NCBI RefSeq assembly: GCF_001274935.1
Contig: NZ_LILC01000023.1
Coordinates: 186,001 to 250,000, forward strand
DNA length: 64,000 nucleotides
Source of the DNA: Priestia koreensis
GTDB taxonomy: Bacteria; Bacillota; Bacilli; Bacillales; Bacillaceae_H
Reading direction: 5' to 3'
Made by a program: the position numbers and the translations under genes. The notes below the pieces were generated by a model, which made no database searches, was not told the DNA's origin, and saw only the letters and a list, made by a program, of their open reading frames with translations. Positions 25,779-34,312 of the stretch are shown here, one piece after another (within the stretch, counting starts at the first letter, position 1; the number at the start of each line of letters is the position of its first letter).

Positions 25779-25828
25779 AATAAACATTATGAATCTAGTT
25801 ATTCTATTTCACATCAGGAGGAACGTAT

Positions 25829-26035
25829 ATGAATAAAAAAGTTTTAATTTTCTTACTATTTATCCTACCTTTTGCTCTGCAGCTTGGGTTACTACCCATT
25901 ATGAATCGAATTCATCCCATTATCCTCGGCCTTCCGCTTCTTCACTTTTGGTTATTTGCTTGGATCATTCTTACACCCGTTTGTACATGGGGAATTTATA
26001 AAGTTCATCAAAAGGAAGGAAGGTTTGAATCATGA
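25829..26035 (+). CDS. DUF3311 small membrane protein
   Basis: 68 residues with two membrane segments (about 5-22 and 33-54) and the conserved block HPIILGLPLLHFWLFAWIIL seen in DUF3311 (YhjC-like). Such proteins are nearly always encoded just before an SSS-type sodium symporter and are presumed small subunits. Start ATG follows CAGGAGGAACGTAT. Stop overlaps the symporter start by ATGA. Confidence 0.88.
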   Translation: MNKKVLIFLLFILPFALQLGLLPIMNRIHPIILGLPLLHFWLFAWIILTPVCTWGIYKVHQKEGRFES

Positions 26036-27531
26036 AGGGAAATTTAACAGCACTGCTGATCACATCAGGAATTATATTAGTTGTCATCGCCATTGGCTTT
26101 TTGGCAGGACGGGACAAAGCGTCTCGGAGTTCTGTTGAAGAGTGGTCGGTCGGCGGAAGACGTTTTGGAGGGCTTCTCGTTTGGCTCTTAGTTGGGGCTG
26201 ATTTGTATACAGCGTACACCTTTTTAGGACTAACAAGCACCGCGTATACAGGTGGTAGTCTGGCTTTCTTCGCTATTCCGTACTCTGTTTTGGCTTTTGC
26301 TATTTCGTATTTCTTTTTACCGAAGCTTTGGAACGTAGCAAACAATTTTAAATTGACTACGCTCGCAGATTATGCACGAGAACGTTTTGATAGTAAACTT
26401 CTTTCGGCTCTGATCGCAATTGTAGGCGTTTTAATGCTTATTCCATATATTTGCCTTCAACTGAACGGAATTCAAGATACACTGCGCGCAGCTGGAACGG
26501 GTTACATAAACGTACAAGTCGTTGTTATCATCTCCTTCTTACTTGTTGCACTCTATACATTCTTTAGTGGTATTAAAGGACCGACTTATACGGCTATTAT
26601 TAAAGACATTTTAGTTTGGGTGATTATGCTATTTATGGTTGTCTCCCTTCCGATCATACATTTTGGCAGCTGGGGTTCGATGATGGACACGCTAAGTACA
26701 AAAGCACCACAGCTGTTAACCATCCCAACAGATGGACCAAAAGGGATTCCGTGGTTTATTAGTGCCGCTCTTGTTTCATCACTTGCGCTATTTATGTGGG
26801 CACATGCAGCAACAGGCGTGTTCACAGCAAAAAATGCGAACACGTTGAGAAAAAATGCGATCTTTTTACCTCTTTATAACATCGTCTTAATTTTAGTTAT
26901 CTTTTTAGGGTTTATCGCCTTCTTGGTGCTACCAAAAGGAACTGACCCACGTTTTGCTCTTTTAACGCTTATTCAAACGTCTTATGGCGGCGTGATGCAA
27001 GGTTTAGCGTTCGCAACGATCGCACTCGCTTCCCTTATTCCGTGTTCCATTATGGCAGTCGGAGCATCCAACCTATTTGCTAATAATATTTACCGTGATC
27101 TAATTAATCCTTCCGTTCAGGGAAAACGTTTAACAATGATTACGCGTTCAATGGTATTTGTCGTAATCGGTCTTGCACTATTATTTGGACTTCTTTTCCC
27201 GACGGCGCTCGTTACGCTACAGTTATTAGGCGTTTCTGGTATGGTTCAGATCTTCCCTGCCATTGTCATCAGCTTGTTTTGGAAAAAACAGACGAGAGAA
27301 GCGACGATTATCGGATTGATTGTCGGAGTAGCGACGACATTCACGGTGTATTCAACCGGCCATTCGCTTGGTATTTATGAAGGGTTCTGGGGGCTTAGCG
27401 CAAATGTTCTTGCACTCGTTATTTTCAACCCACTGTTCAAGCAGGCAAAGAAATTTACAAGCAATTCTGTGTGGCGATTCTTATTTAGCCCAGCAAAAGC
27501 AGTAGACAATCAAGTGAATAAAGGAGCGTAA
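26032..27531 (+). CDS. Sodium:solute symporter (SSS family, YhjB/MctC-like)
   Basis: 499 residues with thirteen predicted membrane helices. Features: WSVGGRRFGGLLVWLLVGAD, YTAYTFLGLTSTAYTGG, LTTLADYARERFDSKLLSAL, LYTFFSGIKGPTYTAIIKDI and ALASLIPCSIMAVGASNLF, typical of the monocarboxylate/panthothenate branch of SSS transporters. Imports an organic acid with Na+; the substrate is not determinable. Translationally coupled to DUF3311 and probably subject to CcpA through the upstream cre. Confidence 0.88.
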   Translation: MKGNLTALLITSGIILVVIAIGFLAGRDKASRSSVEEWSVGGRRFGGLLVWLLVGADLYTAYTFLGLTSTAYTGGSLAFFAIPYSVLAFAISYFFLPKLWNVANNFKLTTLADYARERFDSKLLSALIAIVGVLMLIPYICLQLNGIQDTLRAAGTGYINVQVVVIISFLLVALYTFFSGIKGPTYTAIIKDILVWVIMLFMVVSLPIIHFGSWGSMMDTLSTKAPQLLTIPTDGPKGIPWFISAALVSSLALFMWAHAATGVFTAKNANTLRKNAIFLPLYNIVLILVIFLGFIAFLVLPKGTDPRFALLTLIQTSYGGVMQGLAFATIALASLIPCSIMAVGASNLFANNIYRDLINPSVQGKRLTMITRSMVFVVIGLALLFGLLFPTALVTLQLLGVSGMVQIFPAIVISLFWKKQTREATIIGLIVGVATTFTVYSTGHSLGIYEGFWGLSANVLALVIFNPLFKQAKKFTSNSVWRFLFSPAKAVDNQVNKGA

Positions 27532-27534
27532 AGA

Positions 27535-27567
27535 ATGAAAGACCATACGAATTGTATGGTCTTTCAT
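27535..27567 (+). terminator. Hairpin terminator after the symporter gene
   Basis: ATGAAAGACCATAC / GTATGGTCTTTCAT stem a few nt after the stop; the U-tail is short. Confidence 0.65.
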
Positions 27568-27650
27568 CTATGTGTAGGCATCAGGTTAGGCTCACAATGA
27601 GGAAACGTACATCCCTTGCGCGAAGAAAAGATACGAGATGTATCATGCTC

Positions 27651-28037
27651 TTATCTCATTTTCGCTTTTCGACGCTTTCCAATTTGTAGCACCTTATCCA
27701 CAACACGGTCAATTTGGTGATAGAAAGGCTCTCCTTGAGGAGCTGGCTTTCCGTTAGTCCAAATTTTCTTCATAAGCTTTGGCGTCTCTTTTGAAGACGT
27801 GATGATACCTTGAAACGTTTCTTTCTTATACGCCACATCCTGCTGAATTTTTGATGTCGTCACGCTTAGCTGATTCGTTTCATTTTTGATGGCGTCCACC
27901 TTCGCCTGCATACGAGCAGATGTTTCATTTAAATGATTTAAAGTCGGTTTCAGTTCTTTTAATGATTTGACCGCCACAATTCCTAAGTAAATAATCGCCA
28001 AAACGACAACGGCGATACTTATGTATACAATGATCAT
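27651..28037 (-). CDS. DUF948 (YoxC-like) membrane-anchored coiled-coil protein
   Basis: 128 residues from the ATG at 28035-28037 behind AGGAGGAGTGCAA. One N-terminal membrane helix (MIIVYISIAVVVLAIIYLGI) followed by a long helical, probably coiled-coil stretch (KELKPTLNHLNETSARMQAK, then VDAIKNETNQLSVTTSKI) and a basic tail (KRRKAKMR). This is the DUF948 pattern (YoxC, general-stress related in B. subtilis). Function unknown. Confidence 0.82.
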   Translation of the reverse strand: MIIVYISIAVVVLAIIYLGIVAVKSLKELKPTLNHLNETSARMQAKVDAIKNETNQLSVTTSKIQQDVAYKKETFQGIITSSKETPKLMKKIWTNGKPAPQGEPFYHQIDRVVDKVLQIGKRRKAKMR

Positions 28038-28176
28038 TTGCACTCCTCCTAATCGTTGGACATTGCTTTTCATATACCCTTATTGTATCAAAATTAAAAC
28101 GATGTTATGAAGAATTACACGAAGGGTATGTTAGTATTAAAGATGTCACAATAATGGCATTTTAAAAAAATCACTT

Positions 28177-28190
28177 TTATAGCGCTTACA
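28177..28190 (-). promoter_or_regulatory. Weak cre-like site upstream of the ThrE-type exporter genes
   Basis: On the minus strand TGTAAGCGCTATAA, one mismatch from the cre consensus, about 90 nt before the exporter start. It may be chance. Confidence 0.25.
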
Positions 28191-28281
28191 TATAAAATTT
28201 TCTATTGCATCTACCACCTATTTTTTTATACACTGAATGCTGGAAGATGAAACATAGTTTTAGACGTTTGGAGCGAATGCG

Positions 28282-29040
28282 ATGCAAGAAAAATTAAACA
28301 GATACGACATCATGGATGTGAGCCTTTTAGCAGGTAAGATTATGCTAGAAAGTGGCGCCGAAACATATCGCGTAGAAGATACAATGGAGCGTATCGCTGC
28401 TTCATTCGGAATTCCGAAATCGCATAGCTATGTGACGCCTACTGGCATCATGTTCTCCATTGAAACGAAAGAACCAACGAAAACAAAACTCATTCGGATC
28501 TCAGAGCGCACGACCGACTTAAAAAAGGTGACGCTGGTCAACAGTATTTCAAGACGAATTAGTCGTGGTGAAATCGAACTCGAAGATGCCTACGAGGCCC
28601 TCGAAGAAATTCAATCTTCTACGATGCCCTTTCCTTTCGTTCTTCAAATACTTGCTGCAGCCATTTCAAGCGGCTGTTTTTTAATTATGTTCCAAGGCTC
28701 TTGGATTGATTTTGCACCTGCGATGATTGCAGGAGGCTGTGGATTTATCACCTCTGTATCACTGCAGCGCTTAATTCCGATTAAATTTATCTCCGAGTTT
28801 GCGGCATCCCTTATACTCGGCGTCATTTCGTTTTTATTTGTCTATGTGGGAATCGGTAGTCAGTTGGATAAAATCATTATTTCTTCTGTCATGCCATTAG
28901 TACCTGGGCTTTTAATTACAAATGCTGTACGTGATTTAATGGCTGGACACTTAATATCAGGCCTATCTAAAGGAGCAGAAGCTTTTTTAACGGCATTTGC
29001 CATTGGTGCAGGTATTGCAGCTATTTTTACCGTTTTTTAA
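28282..29040 (+). CDS. Threonine/serine exporter, ThrE N-terminal type subunit (YjjP-like)
   Basis: 252 residues. A soluble N-terminal part with the DUF1212 signature MLESGAETYRVEDTMERIAA and TPTGIMFSIE is followed by about five membrane helices (from about residue 115). In ThrE of Corynebacterium the two halves are fused; here the C-terminal half is a separate gene that follows 21 nt later. Export of Thr/Ser, or of dicarboxylates as for E. coli YjjPB, is possible. Start ATG behind GGAGCG. Confidence 0.85.
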   Translation: MQEKLNRYDIMDVSLLAGKIMLESGAETYRVEDTMERIAASFGIPKSHSYVTPTGIMFSIETKEPTKTKLIRISERTTDLKKVTLVNSISRRISRGEIELEDAYEALEEIQSSTMPFPFVLQILAAAISSGCFLIMFQGSWIDFAPAMIAGGCGFITSVSLQRLIPIKFISEFAASLILGVISFLFVYVGIGSQLDKIIISSVMPLVPGLLITNAVRDLMAGHLISGLSKGAEAFLTAFAIGAGIAAIFTVF

Positions 29041-29061
29041 AGACGTGAGAGGAGGAATCGC

Positions 29062-29505
29062 ATGAGCATAGTTGAACAGCTCATTACGAGTTTTATTGCT
29101 TCAGCAGCTTTCGTTATTTTATTTAATGTTCCAAAAGAGTCACTCATTAAATGCGGTTTTGTTGGGATGATTGGCTGGGTTGTTTATTTTTCGATGACTT
29201 CCTATGGTATGGACCCAGTCATTAGCACTGTTACTGCTTCATTCTTTATCGCTGTTATTAGTCAGCTTTTTGCTAAATACTACAAAACACCGATTATCAT
29301 TTTTACCGTTGCAGGAATTATCCCGCTTGTACCTGGAGGATTGGCTTATGATGCCATGCGAAACTTCGTACAAAATGATTACAATATGGCAATCGGATTA
29401 GCTGCCAAAGCATTTATGATTTCAGGTTCCATTGCAATTGGAATTGTGTTCTCTGAAGTTATTAACCAGCTAATACGACGAACAAAACTGAATGCCAGAG
29501 CATAA
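29062..29505 (+). CDS. Threonine/serine exporter, ThrE C-terminal type subunit (YjjB-like)
   Basis: 147 residues with about four to five membrane helices; VAGIIPLVPGGLAYDAMRNF is the hallmark of the ThrE_2 / DUF3815 domain, matching MPLVPGLLITNAVRDL in the partner subunit. Start ATG follows AGAGGAGGAATCGC. The two genes form an operon ended by a terminator. Confidence 0.85.
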   Translation: MSIVEQLITSFIASAAFVILFNVPKESLIKCGFVGMIGWVVYFSMTSYGMDPVISTVTASFFIAVISQLFAKYYKTPIIIFTVAGIIPLVPGGLAYDAMRNFVQNDYNMAIGLAAKAFMISGSIAIGIVFSEVINQLIRRTKLNARA

Positions 29506-29506
29506 G

Positions 29507-29537
29507 AAAAACGCAGAAAGCTCTGCGTTTTTTATTT
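29507..29537 (+). terminator. Terminator of the exporter operon
   Basis: AACGCAGA / TCTGCGTT stem followed by TTTTATTTTT; the A-run on the left allows use for fumC too. Confidence 0.88.
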
Positions 29538-29544
29538 TTCTCTT

Positions 29545-30933
29545 CTATTCCTGTGGTGAAATCATTTTTTTAGGATCTACATATGAGTCAAACTCTTCCT
29601 CTGAGAGCAGCCCAAGTTTTAACGTTGCTTCTTTTAACGTTGTTCCTTCCTGATGAGCCAACTTGGCAATTTTAGCCGCATTCTCATAGCCAATTTGTGA
29701 ATTGAGAGCTGTTACAAGCATAAGAGAGTTTTTTACATTATGGTCGATCGTCTCATAATTCGCCTGAATTCCAACCGCACATTTGTCATTAAACGTGTGC
29801 ATCGCATCGCTTAATAATTGAACGGACTGTAAAAAGTTATAAATAATGACGGGCTTAAACACGTTTAACTCAAAGTTTCCTTGGCTTGCCGCAATCCCAA
29901 TCGTCACATCGTTTCCTAAAACCTGCGCCGCTACCATCGTAAGTGCTTCACTTTGGGTTGGATTTACCTTACCAGGCATAATGCTACTTCCCGGCTCATT
30001 GGCTGGAATCGTGATTTCCCCAATTCCACTTCTCGGGCCGCTTGCTAGCCATCTGACGTCGTTCGCTATTTTCATGAGGTCCGCAGCTAATGCCTTTAGA
30101 GCTCCGTGTGCATACACAACTTGATCATGACTCGTGAGCGCGTGAAATTTATTACTAGCAGACGTAAACGGCTTATTTGTGAATCCACTAATCTCTTCTG
30201 CGACTAAATCACCAAACTTAGGATGGGCGTTAATTCCTGTACCGACGGCTGTTCCGCCAATCGCTAGTTCCTTCATGTACTGAACGCTCTCTTGAATCAT
30301 GCTCTCGCTTTTAATCAGCATGTGATGCCAGCCGCTTACTTCCTGTCCAAGTGTTAACGGCGTGGCATCCTGCAGATGTGTGCGTCCTATTTTGATAATA
30401 TCTTGAAACGCATTCATCTTTTCTTCAAATGTTTTTGACAGGACTTGTAGCGACGGAAGAAGTTTGTTTTCAATCGCCAGAACACCTGCTACGTGAAGAG
30501 CAGTCGGAAACGTATCGTTTGAGCTTTGAGACATGTTAACATCATCATTTGGATGAAGTCGTTCACTGCTCCCCCTTTCCTCTAGAAGCTGATTCCCTCG
30601 ATTAGCAAGCACCTCATTCATGTTCATATTTGACTGGGTCCCGCTTCCTGTTTGCCATACAACAAGCGGGAAGTGTTCGTTCCACTTTCCTTCTAATACT
30701 TCGTCTGCTGCCTCTGTAATCGCTTCTGCTTTTTCATTTGACAGCTTATGAAGTTTTTGATTGCTAATCGCAGCACCTTTTTTCAAAAGCGCAAAGGCTT
30801 GAATTACTTCAAGCGGCATCGTTTCATGACCGATCGGAAAATTTTCTTTACTCCGCTGCGTCTGTGCTCCCCACAATTTTTCCTTTGGTACATTTATTTC
30901 ACCTAACGTATCTCGTTCAACCCGATATTCCAT
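29545..30933 (-). CDS. fumC: Class II fumarate hydratase
   Basis: 462 residues from the ATG at 30931-30933, which follows AAAGGAGACG; an upstream extension has no ribosome binding site. Iron-free fumarase of the TCA cycle: substrate-loop signature [34 protein letters not shown], and [17 protein letters not shown] with the catalytic His. Length is usual for FumC/CitG. It interconverts fumarate and malate in the cytoplasm. Stands alone. Confidence 0.96.
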   Translation of the reverse strand: MEYRVERDTLGEINVPKEKLWGAQTQRSKENFPIGHETMPLEVIQAFALLKKGAAISNQKLHKLSNEKAEAITEAADEVLEGKWNEHFPLVVWQTGSGTQSNMNMNEVLANRGNQLLEERGSSERLHPNDDVNMSQSSNDTFPTALHVAGVLAIENKLLPSLQVLSKTFEEKMNAFQDIIKIGRTHLQDATPLTLGQEVSGWHHMLIKSESMIQESVQYMKELAIGGTAVGTGINAHPKFGDLVAEEISGFTNKPFTSASNKFHALTSHDQVVYAHGALKALAADLMKIANDVRWLASGPRSGIGEITIPANEPGSSIMPGKVNPTQSEALTMVAAQVLGNDVTIGIAASQGNFELNVFKPVIIYNFLQSVQLLSDAMHTFNDKCAVGIQANYETIDHNVKNSLMLVTALNSQIGYENAAKIAKLAHQEGTTLKEATLKLGLLSEEEFDSYVDPKKMISPQE

Positions 30934-31129
30934 TTTCTCGTCTCCTTTTCTATGTACGCGATCTACATTTATTTTCTCATTTTTATTCCTGAATAGTATC
31001 ACTTTTTCCTACTGAACAACTTGTTAAACTTGTTATGTGCTAATCCTAAAGCCCAAAAGCCCAATGGAATAAAATGAGAATAGAAGAAGATAATAAACAC
31101 GATTCTTACTTTATTAAAGGACGTTTTTT

Positions 31130-31909
31130 ATGAACAATCAACGAAAAACTAGACGCACAACCGCCTATGTAAGCCTACTCGGTACTACTCAAATTCACCT
31201 ACGAAATCCGTATGTTGTGGCATGGTGGTCAGCAGCCTTTCCTGGTTTTGGGCATTTGCTTTTATCAAAATATCTCCGAGGATTTTCACTGTTTATTTGG
31301 GAGGTCGTCGTTAACACACAATCCAACATTAATTTTTCAATGATTTATTCATTTGAAGGAAAAATACAATTAGCGAAAGACATATTGGATACGCGCTGGC
31401 TACTTATTTATATTCCGGTCTATATTTTTGCCATATGGGATAGTTACCGTACAACCGTAGACTTAAACCGCATTTATGTATTGGCTCAGCATGAGGATAA
31501 TAAGTTTTCACCTTTTAAAATTGGCGCAATGGAAATTAACTATTTAGATAAACGATCCCCTCTGGTTGCCTTCATGTGGTCACTTTTTGCCCCAGGATTG
31601 GGACAGCTATATGTACATCGAATCGTAACGGCTTTTTTCGTCATTGTATGGTCTGTTGTATTCTTTTATTATTCGCATGCCTTAGAAGCCATTATTTTGC
31701 TTTTTCAAGGCGATATTCAGCGCTCAACGGACGCAATTCGTGGCGAATGGCTTCTTTTCTTTCCATCACTCTATGGCTTTGCTGTATTTGATGCATACAT
31801 GAATACGATTGAAAACAACAAACTGTTTGAAATTGAGCAGCGTCATTATTTAAGAGCGAACTATCAATGCTCCTCTTTCAAGATTCAAACATCACGAAAA
31901 AAGGAGTAA
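31130..31909 (+). CDS. Membrane protein with duplicated TM2-like unit
   Basis: 259 residues. Two similar halves: NPYVVAWWSAAFPGFGHLLL with YLRGFSLFIWEVV, and SPLVAFMWSLFAPGLGQLYV with VTAFFVIVWSVV. Each is followed by a helix and an IPVYIFAIWDSYRT / FPSLYGFAVFDAYMN segment ending in a conserved Asp. This looks like an internal duplication of a TM2-type membrane unit. Start ATG follows AAAGGACG. Function unknown; 4 nt before the next small membrane protein gene, so they are cotranscribed. Confidence 0.72.
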   Translation: MNNQRKTRRTTAYVSLLGTTQIHLRNPYVVAWWSAAFPGFGHLLLSKYLRGFSLFIWEVVVNTQSNINFSMIYSFEGKIQLAKDILDTRWLLIYIPVYIFAIWDSYRTTVDLNRIYVLAQHEDNKFSPFKIGAMEINYLDKRSPLVAFMWSLFAPGLGQLYVHRIVTAFFVIVWSVVFFYYSHALEAIILLFQGDIQRSTDAIRGEWLLFFPSLYGFAVFDAYMNTIENNKLFEIEQRHYLRANYQCSSFKIQTSRKKE

Positions 31910-31913
31910 GCAC

Positions 31914-32399
31914 ATGCAAATTTTTTCTACTTTCGAACATTCTAGTTTTTTGGAGCTAGCGATTGCATCACTTGAAGAACGAGGTGTTAACTCACACAAC
32001 ATTTTCGCCGTGCCTCTCAACACTCGAAAAAGTGAACGGAAGATATTCGATACGATCCACTATGCTGACGGTGTCTCTCTCATTGATCTAGCGATGGGAT
32101 TAGCAACCGCTCTTAGCGTAATTGGGGCAAGTATAGGATTCAAGCTGGCATGGGGGCCTATTTATTGGGGACTGATTGGGGCCGCCACAGGATTTGTAAT
32201 CGGCTTAGCAATAAAATGGGGATATTTTAAGCTCTTTAAGCCCTTGAAAGGCGAGCGCTCTTCAAAACCAACAGAAGTTATTTTAATTGTTGAGTGCTCA
32301 GGGAAAGTAGCAGCAGAAGTGGAGCAAATTTTGTGGGATCATCTTGCTCTTGGAGTTGCCATAATTAATGGGGAAGAGAACAAAAAAGACAGCTCTTAA
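31914..32399 (+). CDS. Membrane protein, unknown function
   Basis: 161 residues. N-terminal about 50 residues look like a small soluble alpha/beta domain (FSTFEHSSFLELAIASLEER), followed by two Gly-rich membrane helices (about 60-80 and 84-103) and a soluble tail (EVILIVECSGKVAAEVEQIL) that resembles the N-terminal domain in strand-helix order. The arrangement is similar to DUF1269-like membrane proteins, but I cannot assign it. Start ATG follows AAAGGAG. Confidence 0.7.
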   Translation: MQIFSTFEHSSFLELAIASLEERGVNSHNIFAVPLNTRKSERKIFDTIHYADGVSLIDLAMGLATALSVIGASIGFKLAWGPIYWGLIGAATGFVIGLAIKWGYFKLFKPLKGERSSKPTEVILIVECSGKVAAEVEQILWDHLALGVAIINGEENKKDSS

Positions 32400-32410
32400 G
32401 CTGCCCTAAC

Positions 32411-33061
32411 TCATAGTATCTTTTTCCCTACGTACCAATCGATTTGCTCGACGCCTTCCTCACTCGATCCTCCCATGTCATCTTGTGTTTTAGGTGGCGC
32501 GACTAATACTTTATCACCAGGCTCCCAATTAGCAGGCGTATAAACGTCATGCATTTGTGCGGTTTGTAGCGCCTGTACAAGGCGAACCAGCTCTTTCATA
32601 TTTCGTCCCGTGCTGATGGGATAGTACATGATTGAACGGATCACATGTTCTTGATCAAGAATGAACACTGCACGAGAGGTTTCAGTGTGACTCTCACCAG
32701 GCATAATCATTCCATATTTTGTTGCCACGCTCTGATCCTTATCCGCGATGATGGGATATTCTATGCTTGTATTAAAGCTTTCTTCAATGCCCCGAAGCCA
32801 AGCAAGATGAGCAGATAAACTATCGACGCTTAAACCTAATATTTCGACGCCATAATCTTTTAAAAGAGGATAAATCTCTTGGAAACCAACGAGCTCCGTT
32901 GCACACACCGGTGAGAAGGAGCTTGGATGAGAGAATAAAATAAGCCACTTTCCACGATAGTCTTCGAGCATTAGTTTACCTTTGGTTGTTACGGCTTCAA
33001 AGCTAGGTGCTTTATCCCCGAGCCTTGGAATGGCAATGGTTTCAGTCACTTCTTCGAACAT
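32411..33061 (-). CDS. 1-Cys peroxiredoxin (AhpC/TSA, Prx6 type)
   Basis: 216 residues. GDKAPSFEAVTTKG, then the peroxidatic site HPSSFSPVCATELVGF. Arg and the long C-terminal domain (YPISTGRNMKELVRLVQALQ, YTPANWEPGDKVLV) define the Prx6 subfamily. A resolving Cys is not evident. The usual PxxxTPVCTTE motif is changed at several positions, with PSSFSPVCATE here; Pro and Cys of the active site are kept. Reduces peroxides in the cytoplasm. Start ATG follows AGGAGGAATACGAAC. Confidence 0.92.
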   Translation of the reverse strand: MFEEVTETIAIPRLGDKAPSFEAVTTKGKLMLEDYRGKWLILFSHPSSFSPVCATELVGFQEIYPLLKDYGVEILGLSVDSLSAHLAWLRGIEESFNTSIEYPIIADKDQSVATKYGMIMPGESHTETSRAVFILDQEHVIRSIMYYPISTGRNMKELVRLVQALQTAQMHDVYTPANWEPGDKVLVAPPKTQDDMGGSSEEGVEQIDWYVGKKIL

Positions 33062-33220
33062 GTTCGTATTCCTCCTAAATATGATGTATTTAGTTTACCC
33101 GGTTGTAAAAGAGGTAAACTATTATCTAAAGGGACGAGCGAGGAAAGTCTGTCCTTTATGTAGATGAATGCAATTATGCTATAATGAGAGCGATATAACC
33201 CGAAAAAGGAGCATCTGTAC

Positions 33221-34276
33221 ATGGCAAAAAACACATTTATTGGCTACGTTGGTACTTATACGAGAGGTGATAGTGAAGGAATTTATACTTTTTCACTAGA
33301 TACAGCTGAAAAACGTTTAAGTCAAACAGCTCTAGCTGCAGAAATTGAAAACCCTACATACTTAGCAATTACAAAAGACAATAAGTCTCTGTATTCTGTC
33401 AAAAAAGACGGGGACCTAGGCGGAGTTGCTTCATTCGAAGTGAATCCTGAAACAGGGAACCTTTCGTATTTAAATCATCGCTTGCTTGAAGGTCCCCCAC
33501 CTTGTCATGTAAGCGTAGATAAAAAGTTTGCAACCGTGCTTGCGACGAATTACCATCGTGGATCTGTTGAAACTTTTATCGTTGATCAACAGGATCGTTC
33601 ATTAGAAGAAGCCATTTCTGTTGTCAGACACGAAGGGTCAGGTCTTGATCCTGAACGCCAGGAGAAAGCACATACACACTATGCAGGATTTACCCCTGAT
33701 CAGAAGTTTGTTGTAGCAGTCGATCTTGGAATTGATAAAATTCTGACGTACAAACTCAATGATGGAAAGCTTACACAAGTTCATAGCTTAACAGTAAAAG
33801 CAGGAAGCGGACCAAGACACCTTGTCTTCCATCCAAATCGAAAATGGGCGTATGTGATGACAGAGTTAAGCTCTGAAGTTATTGTCCTTGCTTACAATGA
33901 AAAAAATGGTAGCTTTGAAGAAATTCAGTACCTCTCCACCCTACCAGAAGGATTTACGGAAAATAACCAAGGAAGCGCTATTCATATCTCTTCTGATGGT
34001 CGCTACCTTTATGCAGGAAACCGTGGGCATAACAGCATTGCTCTATTTTGGATTAATCAAGCAAGCGGACAGCTTGACTTCGTTGAACATACGTCAACAG
34101 AAGGAAACTGGCCACGTGACTTCGTCTTAGATCCATCTGAAAACTTCGTGGTGGCATCTAACCAAGAGTCAAATAACCTGGTTTTATTTTCTCGTGATGC
34201 AGAGAGTGGAAAACTAACTCTTCTCCAATCCGTTCCGGTTCCGGAGCCAGTGTGTGTAAAGTTCTTGCATGCATAA
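33221..34276 (+). CDS. pgl: Lactonase family beta-propeller (6-phosphogluconolactonase, YkgB-like)
   Basis: 351 residues, seven-bladed propeller of the YbhE/YkgB type: FIGYVGTYTRGDSEGIYTFS, NPTYLAITKDNKSLYSVKK, GSGPRHLVFHPNRKWAYVMT, GSAIHISSDGRYLYAGNRGH. In B. subtilis YkgB is 6-phosphogluconolactonase of the oxidative pentose phosphate pathway; the substrate here is inferred from similarity. Start ATG follows AAAAAGGAGCATCTGTAC. Extended -10 ATGC-TATAAT at 33175-33184. Confidence 0.88.
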   Translation: MAKNTFIGYVGTYTRGDSEGIYTFSLDTAEKRLSQTALAAEIENPTYLAITKDNKSLYSVKKDGDLGGVASFEVNPETGNLSYLNHRLLEGPPPCHVSVDKKFATVLATNYHRGSVETFIVDQQDRSLEEAISVVRHEGSGLDPERQEKAHTHYAGFTPDQKFVVAVDLGIDKILTYKLNDGKLTQVHSLTVKAGSGPRHLVFHPNRKWAYVMTELSSEVIVLAYNEKNGSFEEIQYLSTLPEGFTENNQGSAIHISSDGRYLYAGNRGHNSIALFWINQASGQLDFVEHTSTEGNWPRDFVLDPSENFVVASNQESNNLVLFSRDAESGKLTLLQSVPVPEPVCVKFLHA

Positions 34277-34277
34277 G

Positions 34278-34307
34278 AAAAAACAGAGGGATATCCCTCT
34301 GTTTTTT
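34278..34307. terminator. Perfect 30-nt palindromic terminator between lactonase and acyl-CoA ligase
   Basis: AAAAAACAGAGGGAT / ATCCCTCTGTTTTTT, functional on both strands. Confidence 0.9.
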
Positions 34308-34312
34308 CTATG

